A DNA stretch of 64,000 bases from Erythrobacter sp. (GTDB lineage Bacteria > Pseudomonadota > Alphaproteobacteria > Sphingomonadales > Sphingomonadaceae). The DNA lies in the NCBI GenBank assembly GCA_009993605.1, contig JAACTB010000013.1, forward strand, positions 124,001 to 188,000. Reading direction: 5' to 3'. The notes under the pieces were generated by a model. That model did no database searches, was not told the DNA's origin, and saw only the letters and a list, made by a program, of their open reading frames with translations. This document shows positions 1-6,982 of the stretch, piece by piece; position 1 is the stretch's first letter; each line of letters begins with the position of its first letter. A program made the position numbers and the translations under genes.

Positions 1-463
1 GCAAGGGTGCATCTCGATTGTATTCGTCCTGACTCGAAATAGAGACGCCAAGAGCGACATTGTTGGGAAGACGCTCAGTGAATTGCACGACTTCGCTGAT
101 ACGTCTCGTCAGCAAAAGCCAAACCAAATGTGGCGTCTCTTCAATCAGTCGAAATAGGTCATCACGCCAACAAGAGCTGACCTCAGGATCGAATACGTCG
201 CAAAGGCTACCACACGAAACAAACGGTCGATTTTTGTAATAGTAAGCTCGCCAATCCCAGAGCTTTGGCTTTTCCCAATAGCTCGTGGAAGTTCGAGAAC
301 GGGGGTTTCCGTCACCCCACTCAACCCTTCCGAAACGCAGATCTTGCTGTCTATGCGCATAGCATTCACGGCATCCATCGCTAACTTTTGTGCAGCCTAT
401 CCAGGGGTTGAACGTGTAGTCCGCCCAATCTGTCGTTAGTTTTTCCAAAGGGTCTGCCTCCAT
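1..463 (-). CDS. DUF5131 family protein (phage Gp37/Gp68-like), C-terminus cut by window edge
   Basis: I translated this by hand from the reverse strand; it runs off the left edge. The start is the ATG at 463. The protein opens MEADPLEKLTTDWADYTFNP, followed by WIGCTKVSDGCRECYAHRQ: three cysteines spaced CX7CX2C. This N-terminus (TFNPW-GC-K-S-GC--CYA) is the hallmark of the DUF5131 or Gp37/Gp68 family, whose three-cysteine motif resembles radical-SAM cluster ligands. Later segments (LLLTRR, NVALGVSIS) also fit the family. The biochemical role of the family is not established; members occur in phages and mobile islands. About 154 residues are visible. The reading frame is open throughout and AT-richer than the core genes. 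A divergent gene starts about 100 bases to the right. Confidence 0.85.
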   Translation of the reverse strand, partial: MEADPLEKLTTDWADYTFNPWIGCTKVSDGCRECYAHRQQDLRFGRVEWGDGNPRSRTSTSYWEKPKLWDWRAYYYKNRPFVSCGSLCDVFDPEVSSCWRDDLFRLIEETPHLVWLLLTRRISEVVQFTERLPNNVALGVSISSQDEYNRDAPL

Positions 464-571
464 TTTTGTCCATCAGGATCGATGAAGGCTTCGTCACATA
501 CACCCGCTTTTCTCACTGTAACGATGGATGGCTGTTGCAAATTCCGTCATCGCTGGAAGAGACTGTTTTGC

Positions 572-1120
572 ATGGCGATTGATAAAGAAAAGCAGCGCGC
601 TCGGTGGTTGCGAAACCAGAAAGCGTATCGGCTAAGGAGAAAGGGTAGTGCCCCAGCGCTGCCGCCGATTGATCCAAATTTTGAGTCGGCGGTCTGGGCA
701 GAGGCCGAGAAAAGGCTCCGCAATTTCCCTTGGTCAATACCAGATCTCAAGCCGAACCGCTTCTATCCCCGCCAAACGAATGAGAAGACCTATCCCTTCA
801 TTTGCGATGTCTGGGCTGCAATTACGCTGCTAAAAAGCCAGCGAGAAGATCGACCGGTGACGAATGCGATGATCGGCTCGTTTCTATTGGCCAAGGGCAG
901 AGACTATGGGGTGAAGCAGGGTTCGCTCAGAACCAAAATTCCCCGTGCCCGAAAGATTATCGAACATCTTGAGGATTCGCCGGCCACTGATACGGTAGGC
1001 TCGTATTGGCCCCAATTTCCCGAAACCATACCGGAGCGGGGTTCGGGCGTTCATCAACACGTGGCCAAGGTCATGGACTTCCTTGAAGCGATCAGGGCGT
1101 TCGAACGGAAGCCCAAATGA
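572..1120 (+). CDS. hypothetical protein (accessory)
   Basis: I do not recognise this protein. The frame is open from 482, but the ATG at 572 is preferred because a GGAAGAGA Shine-Dalgarno-like stretch sits 9 bases upstream and the protein then begins naturally (MAIDKEKQRARWLRNQKAYR). It is about 182 residues, with a very basic N-terminus (many Arg and Lys in residues 5-25), a proline-rich linker, and a mixed helical C-terminus rich in basic residues (RTKIPRARKIIEHL). No catalytic motif, signal peptide or membrane segment is visible. The basic N-terminus could bind nucleic acid, but that is a guess. It is divergent from the DUF5131 gene and lies in the AT-richer island. Starts at 482 or 524 are possible. 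Confidence 0.55.
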   Translation: MAIDKEKQRARWLRNQKAYRLRRKGSAPALPPIDPNFESAVWAEAEKRLRNFPWSIPDLKPNRFYPRQTNEKTYPFICDVWAAITLLKSQREDRPVTNAMIGSFLLAKGRDYGVKQGSLRTKIPRARKIIEHLEDSPATDTVGSYWPQFPETIPERGSGVHQHVAKVMDFLEAIRAFERKPK

Positions 1121-1269
1121 GCAGCCCAGAGTAAGCCAATTTTAGCAACAGCCCTCGCCTCGCCTTGGGGTAAAGAGAGTTTACGCCGCCCACCGCATTG
1201 CCCACCCGACACCCGCCGGGGATGCTCATAGACCTTGCTGCATCAACCACAGCATGAAGGTCTATTCAG

Positions 1270-1794
1270 ATGAAATTTCACCTCTACGAGTGCACTATCC
1301 AGCGTCACAATCATACGGCGCGTGCCTACGTTGTAGCGCCCACTCAGGACTCAGCATGGCTTACAGTGTTGGAGCACGAGGAAGCGCTCGGCCTCGAACA
1401 CGAGGATCTTACGCTGGAGCGGATCGACGACGTCATTGACGACGAACTTCGCCCTGGCCTCGACGACCTGTTGGAGTCCGCTCCGGTGGGGTTCGCGAGC
1501 TTCGCAGACCGCTGGATCGCGCACATCGCGCCGGTGCAGCAGCTGAAGCTCTACCGCACGATCGACGACAAGGGCGGTAATGTTTTTGCCATAGCTCCGA
1601 ACGCTGACATTGCCGCCGCGGTGTTCACCAAGGAGCTTGGAATTCGACCGGGAGAGGCAAAGCTCTTGTTGATTTCGGATGGGATGGCGGACCTGCCGGA
1701 CCAAATGGTTTGCAACCTACCTCGTTTGCTTGAATTTGGTCCTATCGGGACAGCGGTTTTTGATTCAGACGAACGGCGTTGGTCCGTATTTTGA
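1270..1794 (+). CDS. hypothetical protein with two tandem copies of a ~80-residue domain
   Basis: This is a 174-residue acidic soluble protein of unknown function. The two halves look homologous. The first (about residues 3-85) has LYECTI, then AYVVAPTQDSAW, then a helix and LLESAPVGFASFADRW. The second (about 90-174) has LYRTID, then VFAIAPNADIAAAVF, then LLEFGPIGTAVFDSDERRW. This suggests an internal duplication. No signal peptide or catalytic motif is seen. The start ATG has AAGGT about 9 bases upstream. A strong 14-bp hairpin follows the stop. It sits between the unknown 182-residue gene and the convergent zinc-ribbon gene. Function is unknown. Confidence 0.65.
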   Translation: MKFHLYECTIQRHNHTARAYVVAPTQDSAWLTVLEHEEALGLEHEDLTLERIDDVIDDELRPGLDDLLESAPVGFASFADRWIAHIAPVQQLKLYRTIDDKGGNVFAIAPNADIAAAVFTKELGIRPGEAKLLLISDGMADLPDQMVCNLPRLLEFGPIGTAVFDSDERRWSVF

Positions 1795-1803
1795 ACTTAT
1801 TGG

Positions 1804-1837
1804 AATACCGTGGGATGCTCATTCATCCCACGGTATT
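1804..1837. terminator. strong inverted repeat, probable bidirectional terminator
   Basis: A perfect 14-bp stem (1804-1817 with 1824-1837) closes a 6-base loop. It lies between the convergent genes ending at 1794 (+) and 1912 (-). The stem starts with AATACC, so a short U-rich stretch is produced on either strand. Its position and symmetry fit a shared terminator. Confidence 0.7.
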
Positions 1838-1911
1838 CGTTTACGAAGACTCTCTGCGCGTTCGATCGCGACGTCCTTCTTCACCCTCAATGTCCAAATG
1901 GGTTTTCCCTC

Positions 1912-2139
1912 TTACCGTCCAAAACCTGGCCCGGCCCTCACGTCTCGGCTTCCGCATTTAGAACAACGCAGGCGGCGCTCGACGACAGGTATCTGCCGCG
2001 ACCAGTTTCTCCGCTGGCAGAGCAGCGAAATCTCCATAGGGTGGATGATGGCGACGCGTTGGCAGGACCGACATTCGACCCGCAACATGTAGCCATGGCG
2101 CGCGTAGTCCGAGATTGTATCGAGCCGCTTGGAGCTCAT
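1912..2139 (-). CDS. small double-CxxC zinc-ribbon protein
   Basis: This 75-residue protein has two CxxC knuckles, C23-x2-C26 (VECRSCQRV) and C59-x2-C62 (LRCSKCGSRDV). It carries an HGYMLRVECR segment and ends in GPGFGR. I recall this layout from small sphingomonad proteins annotated only as hypothetical. A zinc ribbon of this kind usually binds nucleic acid or a protein partner; no catalytic residues are seen. The start is the ATG at 2139. Overlapping rightward frames at 1679-2277 have no motif and are treated as shadows. It lies between a hairpin and the VRR-NUC gene, whose stop is about 117 bases to its right. Confidence 0.7.
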   Translation of the reverse strand: MSSKRLDTISDYARHGYMLRVECRSCQRVAIIHPMEISLLCQRRNWSRQIPVVERRLRCSKCGSRDVRAGPGFGR

Positions 2140-2255
2140 GGCTTACGGCGCCACTCGGGGCCGACCCCAGGGATCTTCCAAGCATTCCTAACGACCTTCC
2201 CGCAAGTATCTAGGCTGTTGCTGGGCCTGTCAGCGGTAGATACGCTCTCTCGCGA

Positions 2256-3470
2256 TCAAATAGTCGCTGTCCTATGAATTTTCAGAACGCGGAATGGCAG
2301 TTGGAGCCGATCGTGATTATCAGCGATCCATCGCTTCTGCTCTTCGCTGAGCTTGTCGGACGATGACTTTACCTCCACGAAAGTGAACGTTCCTTCTCGG
2401 TGGAGCAAAAGGTCGGGCCAACCGAGATAGTGTTCCCAGTAGCCGTCCAGGAGATAGCGCAAGATTTCGATGAGTGTCGCGGTCGGGAGGATCGCAACCA
2501 GCTCGCACGCACGCTCTACATCCTCCGGTCGATGCGCCCACAGATATTGTCGAAGGCGCTCGCTATGAGGAACCCAATAGTCGAACAACCACTCTATGTG
2601 CTCATCAATGAACTGCTCAAAGTGTCTGTCAATCGCTTCAGCTCGCCTCTGAGAGTAGCCTAAGCTGCCAAAATCAGAAGGTAAGTGGGTCCAATTTTGG
2701 TCCCCTTCCCGCTTGTCCTCGAATGCTGCCCGACAGCCGAAGCCGACCATTCGGACTAACGGGTCGCGTGGGTCTTGGATGAGCGTCCATAGCATGACGC
2801 CAAAAAGGACATGAAACGGCACACTCTCCAGCGGCAGAACTGACCAACCCTGATTTCGATAGTGTCTTGCTGTGAACTCCTCCGGCGATATGACCGTGCC
2901 CTCGTCCACAATCTGCGCCCCCTTGGCGCCAGCTCGCGCGTAAGTGGCGGAGAGCGCCTCGACCTCGACCCCGTAACGCTCGATTACCTCAGCCTGCGAC
3001 AGCTCGGTGAACGTGTATCGGGGCGTGCTCGCGTGGAGTTGCTTGATCTCATCTAAAACCTCTCGCTCGATCTGAGCATGCGCTCTTTCCCGGTCCTCAG
3101 GGGCGGCGCGGGGATGTTCATCATCCCACATCGCTTGGGCCGTTCGCACCGCAAAGAACAGCTCGCGCCAGTAATACCGCTTGATCTTGCTAGTGCGCCC
3201 TGGAATCGCCGCCATCGGTGCGGTGACCGGGGGAAGACCCCGGCATTCGGGACAGATGCCCGACAAAAATCCATGCGTGACAGGAATGCGGACTTGGGTC
3301 TCCAGCTCGGTGCCTTCTCGAAGTTGGTGAGCCAAGAACTTCTCGCCAAATTCTTCGTCACACGCGCACATCATCACTGCCGCACAATCGTCGCACCGAT
3401 ATTTGCGAACAAGTTCAAACTGGTTGAGACAAGATACACTTTCGTGTGTGCATTCGCCATCCTCCGTCAT
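2256..3470 (-). CDS. zinc-finger and VRR-NUC domain nuclease
   Basis: The protein is 404 residues. The N-terminal 80 residues hold a cysteine cluster (C7, C14, YRCDDC, CAC, ICPEC), probably a structural zinc site. The C-terminus (about 345-404) is a VRR-NUC domain of the PD-(D/E)XK nuclease superfamily: GWPDLLL with D353, FVEVK with E366 and K368, then Q378 in SEEQKRW. This is the same order as in FAN1-type nucleases. The middle of the protein is helical and unrecognised. The family cleaves branched or flapped DNA, or acts as a restriction-like nuclease. It sits 6 bases downstream of the ASCH gene on the same strand, so it is probably co-transcribed with it and the GNAT-PIN fusion. Confidence 0.8.
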   Translation of the reverse strand: MTEDGECTHESVSCLNQFELVRKYRCDDCAAVMMCACDEEFGEKFLAHQLREGTELETQVRIPVTHGFLSGICPECRGLPPVTAPMAAIPGRTSKIKRYYWRELFFAVRTAQAMWDDEHPRAAPEDRERAHAQIEREVLDEIKQLHASTPRYTFTELSQAEVIERYGVEVEALSATYARAGAKGAQIVDEGTVISPEEFTARHYRNQGWSVLPLESVPFHVLFGVMLWTLIQDPRDPLVRMVGFGCRAAFEDKREGDQNWTHLPSDFGSLGYSQRRAEAIDRHFEQFIDEHIEWLFDYWVPHSERLRQYLWAHRPEDVERACELVAILPTATLIEILRYLLDGYWEHYLGWPDLLLHREGTFTFVEVKSSSDKLSEEQKRWIADNHDRLQLPFRVLKIHRTATI

Positions 3471-3476
3471 GCTGTG

Positions 3477-3911
3477 TCAGCCGGCGGCCATCACTAGTCG
3501 TTCTTGTAAATCGCAGCCGGGCCGGAGATGCATGAAGAATTGCGGTGGCTGGAAATTGAGGCGAAGAGCTCGCGCCGCATTCAGGTCGATCGGGCTATCG
3601 AGCGATCGAACCTCGGTCAAAACTAGCGCATGTGCGCTATCACGCCCTGCTAGATATGCATCATATTCCGACTTCGTAAGGGCCATATGGGCGCCATGCT
3701 TGGTCCACAGATCAGCGACGGCCAAGGTCTCTGAATATCGAAGCTGACAGACCGCCGAAATAGACGCGATCGGGGCTTTACAATAAAGCCAAATTCTCGC
3801 CCCCTCGGTTATGCGGAGGGCTCTGCGACGAAGTTCGACTGTCTTCTCACCAGAGAGAATGCTGGCAAAGTATCTCGGCTCTACAGAAATCAGGATCTCA
3901 CTCTTAGCCAA
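3477..3911 (-). CDS. ASCH (PUA-like) domain protein
   Basis: This protein of about 144 residues starts with EILISVEPRYFASILSGEKT, followed by VELRRR. That is the SGxKxxExR signature of ASCH domains, which share the PUA fold and generally bind RNA. I prefer the TTG at 3911 (codon 17 of the longer frame from 3959): it overlaps the end of the upstream gene by 8 bases and has GAAGGGA 9 bases before it. The longer start would put 16 poorly conserved residues inside the neighbouring gene. It is translationally coupled to the GNAT-PIN fusion upstream and lies 6 bases from the VRR-NUC gene. Role unknown; RNA binding is inferred from the fold. Confidence 0.75.
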   Translation of the reverse strand: MAKSEILISVEPRYFASILSGEKTVELRRRALRITEGARIWLYCKAPIASISAVCQLRYSETLAVADLWTKHGAHMALTKSEYDAYLAGRDSAHALVLTEVRSLDSPIDLNAARALRLNFQPPQFFMHLRPGCDLQERLVMAAG

Positions 3912-6063
3912 GCTGCGGCATCCCTTCTTCCATGAGCTTTGAGACTGAGGCGGGATCAATAACCTTCGCTGTCACGAGGTTGGCGCCATCCCAGCAACCA
4001 ATCTCACAAAGGCGATCTTTGCCAATCGGATTTCTAAACAGCATCACGGTATCGATGTCGATTACGGTCTTCAACACGCGCCCGCGTGCGTTCTCAATTT
4101 CTGTGACCGGAAACACCCCACGATCTTGGCTGATTGCAGCGGCTTGATCTGGGGGCAACGCATAGCGTGCCAAGATTCGAGCTACCGCTGTTATCGCCTT
4201 CCTTCCTCCACGAGGCGCGGATTCGTAGAAGAAAGCCAATCCGCCTTCGGGAACACTGCCGTAGTTGCCGCCAATATAGGCTTTCGTATTCTTGAGCGCA
4301 GCTTGGGCATGATCAAGGAGGTATGGCTGCTGCCCGCCATGGAAGAGCTCTTCAGCGTATCCAGTCCTGATCGGCAATATAACTCCGGGGCGATCTCTGG
4401 CGCAGATGATCGTAGGGCTGAAGAGTTCCTCAATCTCCTTAAGGCTCGCATAACGCTTTGAGCCGCTGACATCGGTCAACTGGATGGCATCCGCATGGGT
4501 TGCCGATGGTTCGCCAGTAAGTTTCACGCCAGTAGCTTCCTCGATTGTCGAGGCGGCGTGTGGCCAGTTTTCGCATTGAACAGCGCGTCCGAGCGACACC
4601 TTTCGGAGCGTAGGATTTCTTGGTGCATCCGTTTCGTCGGCATAGAAATGGTAAGCGACAGCCACCTTCCTAATCAGGTGCTGCATTAGGTGCGGCTTTA
4701 TTCGGAAAATTGCGACAGGGCACGCATCTATGTCTTGGCAAGCAATCCGAAGCAGATGTTTGATGGCCAAAACAGCATCGGGGTGAGTCTCGTCTGCATA
4801 GATATGCAAAGCTCTCTCGACGACTGATGGTCGCGGCGAGTCCCAGCTGGCGAAACACACCAACCCATCCGCTGACCGGACAAGCTCTCGGCGGCGGGGT
4901 GCAGTTGCAGTTCCTGCGGCTAGAATACCTCGTATGCGAATGTCGCTTAGATGATAGTCTCGAAGAAGCTGCTCTGTTGCTTCCCTGTCTCGCTCCTCAA
5001 AGCTAGTCGGTTCCAGGGTGGAGGATGCCGTATGGATAAATGGTCTTGGCCTGGCACCGAATTCGGCCTCAAAACCCTGTCCGAACGTGCTCGGTGATAA
5101 GATGATCAGGTTATATCGGGCATTGAGTTTGTCAGCTGCACGAAGGATGGCCTCATCAGACGTAATGAAGCCCACAACGTTTTCCTCTATCGCAGTCGCT
5201 AGGTGACGAAGATCAGCCTCGTCGTTCGCCTTCAGCGTCGTTTGACGAGCCTTTTCAGGGAAGACTATAGGGAGCAGTTCCTCCCGCAGTCTGGAGAGCG
5301 TCTTTTGATTAGGCAATCGTAACGTGGGGATCGCTCGACATAGATTCAGGATTGGATCAGGCTCGTCCTCTCGGCTATGCTTCTCTAATTCGGCCGTTAT
5401 CTCGGCCGTAATTGCGAGCTTCACGTCGTTTTCCAGAGCTGCCGCTACAACCCCTTGAGCGACTTCCGAACGGGGCCTCTTTTTCGTAACGTCGAAAATG
5501 ACATTTAGATCGAGGACATATCGCGGCACCGGAGTGGTCCGGGGGCCTCGCATCGCTGGCGCACGAGCTTGACTTGCCGGCTGGTCAACCAGATCGAGCA
5601 AGCTAGGAGATGAAAGCTCCTTGGCACGAACTCTTATAAGACGCTTTGTGGTTTTCCCGCCTTCTTTCGTCGCGACAACATCGAAACCCATTTTCTCGTA
5701 GAAACGGTTGGCCGCCGATAGGTCAGCTGCAACACTTGCTACGGCGCTCAAGAAGCCCCTCTGTTCCAGTCTCTCCAGAACCGAAGTTAGCAGCCGTTCG
5801 CCAATGGCTTGGCCACGGAAATCAGGTGCCACGTAGGTTTGAAAAATCTTCGCCTGCGGGAACACTCCTCCATACAGGCAATACCCTGCGAGTTCACCCG
5901 TTGTGCTAGAGATGGCCGCGACCGCCCGCCCTTGCTGCACAAACTCTCGGTATGCGTTCGGAGGCAAGAAACCAAAGGATGAGCGCTCAGAATCCGCTGC
6001 TTTACGAATGGATTCGATATGAGGTTCAAGCTCTTCGCGATTAAAAAGGATCCGAACCGGCAT
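3904..6063 (-). CDS. GNAT acetyltransferase-PIN ribonuclease-PUA/ASCH-like fusion protein
   Basis: This 719-residue multidomain protein reads as follows. Residues 1-150 are a GNAT fold, with YVAPDFRGQAIGERLL as the acetyl-CoA loop and ANRFYEKMGF as the family's C-terminal motif. Residues 180-325 are a PIN-type RNase, with VLDLNVIFD (D185), an ITAEITAELEKH acid (E225), NDEADLRHL (D284) and ITSDE (D303) giving a plausible four-acid site. Residues 340-560 are unrecognised. Residues about 560-719 resemble the PUA/ASCH fold (VILPIRTGYAEELFHGG, then GLAFFYESAPRGG). The fusion heads a leftward unit with the ASCH and VRR-NUC genes. GNAT and PIN domains both occur as toxins acting on tRNA or RNA, so an RNA-targeting role is inferred. 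Exact domain limits need profile searches. Confidence 0.75.
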   Translation of the reverse strand: MPVRILFNREELEPHIESIRKAADSERSSFGFLPPNAYREFVQQGRAVAAISSTTGELAGYCLYGGVFPQAKIFQTYVAPDFRGQAIGERLLTSVLERLEQRGFLSAVASVAADLSAANRFYEKMGFDVVATKEGGKTTKRLIRVRAKELSSPSLLDLVDQPASQARAPAMRGPRTTPVPRYVLDLNVIFDVTKKRPRSEVAQGVVAAALENDVKLAITAEITAELEKHSREDEPDPILNLCRAIPTLRLPNQKTLSRLREELLPIVFPEKARQTTLKANDEADLRHLATAIEENVVGFITSDEAILRAADKLNARYNLIILSPSTFGQGFEAEFGARPRPFIHTASSTLEPTSFEERDREATEQLLRDYHLSDIRIRGILAAGTATAPRRRELVRSADGLVCFASWDSPRPSVVERALHIYADETHPDAVLAIKHLLRIACQDIDACPVAIFRIKPHLMQHLIRKVAVAYHFYADETDAPRNPTLRKVSLGRAVQCENWPHAASTIEEATGVKLTGEPSATHADAIQLTDVSGSKRYASLKEIEELFSPTIICARDRPGVILPIRTGYAEELFHGGQQPYLLDHAQAALKNTKAYIGGNYGSVPEGGLAFFYESAPRGGRKAITAVARILARYALPPDQAAAISQDRGVFPVTEIENARGRVLKTVIDIDTVMLFRNPIGKDRLCEIGCWDGANLVTAKVIDPASVSKLMEEGMPQLG

Positions 6064-6261
6064 TCAAACGAGATAGCTGCAAACCGTGAGTTCATCCACA
6101 CTAGAAGCGCGCAGCTCACATCACCCCGTCAGTTTCGACAGATTGCTTTGCCTGGCGCCCTGAACGAAACGAAGATTTTGGCGTCCCACAGTAGTCCGCA
6201 GTAGGGGAAATATCTGAAGCTGCGTATTGGCCCACAATCATGAACCAACTCTTCAGTCTAA
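6064..6261. other. intergenic stretch between accessory island and tRNA-Met
   Basis: No open frame with coding character and no clear promoter is visible in these 198 bases. It contains the 5' flank of the GNAT-PIN gene and abuts the 3' CCA end of tRNA-Met, where an integration junction would be expected. No duplicate of the tRNA 3' end was found inside the window. Confidence 0.5.
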
Positions 6262-6338
6262 TGGTAGCGGAGGAGGGACTCGAACCCCCGACACGCGGAT
6301 TATGATTCCGCTGCTCTAACCACCTGAGCTACTCCGCC
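6262..6338 (-). tRNA. tRNA-Met (CAT), elongator type
   Basis: This is a 77-base cloverleaf read on the reverse strand. The acceptor is GGCGGAG pairing with CTCCGCT (a G-T wobble at the end), followed by discriminator A and an encoded CCA at 6264-6262. The anticodon arm is GCGGA-ATCATAA-TCCGC with anticodon CAT, and the T arm contains GGTTCGAGTCC. The pattern matches elongator tRNA-Met rather than initiator (normal first pair region, A37-A38). A tRNA-Ile2 (lysidine) is the only alternative. Confidence 0.92.
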
Positions 6339-6472
6339 CCATCGGCGCACCGCATCAGGATGCGGGTGCGAGAAAGGTGCCCTGCAAGCCTATCCGGCCC
6401 CGGGCAGGCGGCGCGTTTACGGCGATGGTCCGCTGGGGTCAACCGGGAAAACGCCCCTCGCATTGAGGTCGC

Positions 6473-6982
6473 TCACCCGCGAAACGTGAAGCCGCGCACG
6501 AGCTCCCAAGGCCCACCCATATAGCGGTAGAGCGAAAGGCCGGGAAAGGCGAAATCGCGGGCGGTGACGGTGCCGGCCATCTGCGCCTGGAGGGCCTTGG
6601 CCTCCTTCGAAGTGACCTTGTTCTGGATCGTCACGTGCAGCCTCGGGCGATGCTGGTCCTGCGCGGTCAGCATACCGTGGAAATGATCCGCAATGTGATC
6701 GCGCACTTGAAGCATGTCGGGGCTCGACAGCTTCAGCGCAGTCCCACCGCCGAGCGACATCAGCCCTTCAAGCCGCGCGGGCACGGGCGCGATTTCGCCC
6801 GCCAACCGCGAGAGGAAGGTCCGCGCCTCGCCTTCGCACTGTCCGGGGATCGCATGAAACAGCGTGACATGCGCTTCCAGGTAATTGCGCTCGGGCGGGA
6901 AATGCTCGTCCCGCAATCCCGTCGCCCAGCTGTGTAGGTCGGGCGGCAATTGCGCGGTCAGGATCAGCGGCGCATCGCTCAC
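6473..6982 (-). CDS. 2'-5' RNA ligase / cyclic phosphodiesterase family (LigT/ThpR-like) protein
   Basis: The protein is about 169 residues from the GTG at 6982. The two catalytic HxT motifs of the 2H phosphoesterase superfamily are present, H38-V-T-L and H116-V-T-I, separated by the usual distance. The family ligates or hydrolyses 2',5' or 2',3'-cyclic phosphodiester ends of RNA; the physiological substrate in bacteria is mostly unknown. The GTG start overlaps the mltG stop as GTGA, which indicates translational coupling. A longer start at 7015 lies inside mltG and is less likely. Confidence 0.8.
   Translation of the reverse strand: MSDAPLILTAQLPPDLHSWATGLRDEHFPPERNYLEAHVTLFHAIPGQCEGEARTFLSRLAGEIAPVPARLEGLMSLGGGTALKLSSPDMLQVRDHIADHFHGMLTAQDQHRPRLHVTIQNKVTSKEAKALQAQMAGTVTARDFAFPGLSLYRYMGGPWELVRGFTFRG

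Noticed and set aside
1679..2277. Rightward frames of 137 and 155 codons over 1679-2277
   Set aside because: They overlap the end of the duplicated-domain gene, a strong hairpin and the zinc-ribbon gene, and have no motif or ribosome site. The reverse-strand CxxC protein is the better explanation.
6262..6338. Duplicate of the tRNA-Met 3' end as a left attachment site inside the window
   Set aside because: No second copy of GGTTCGAGTCC with the CTCCGCT arm was found in 1-6261. If present, it lies beyond the left edge.
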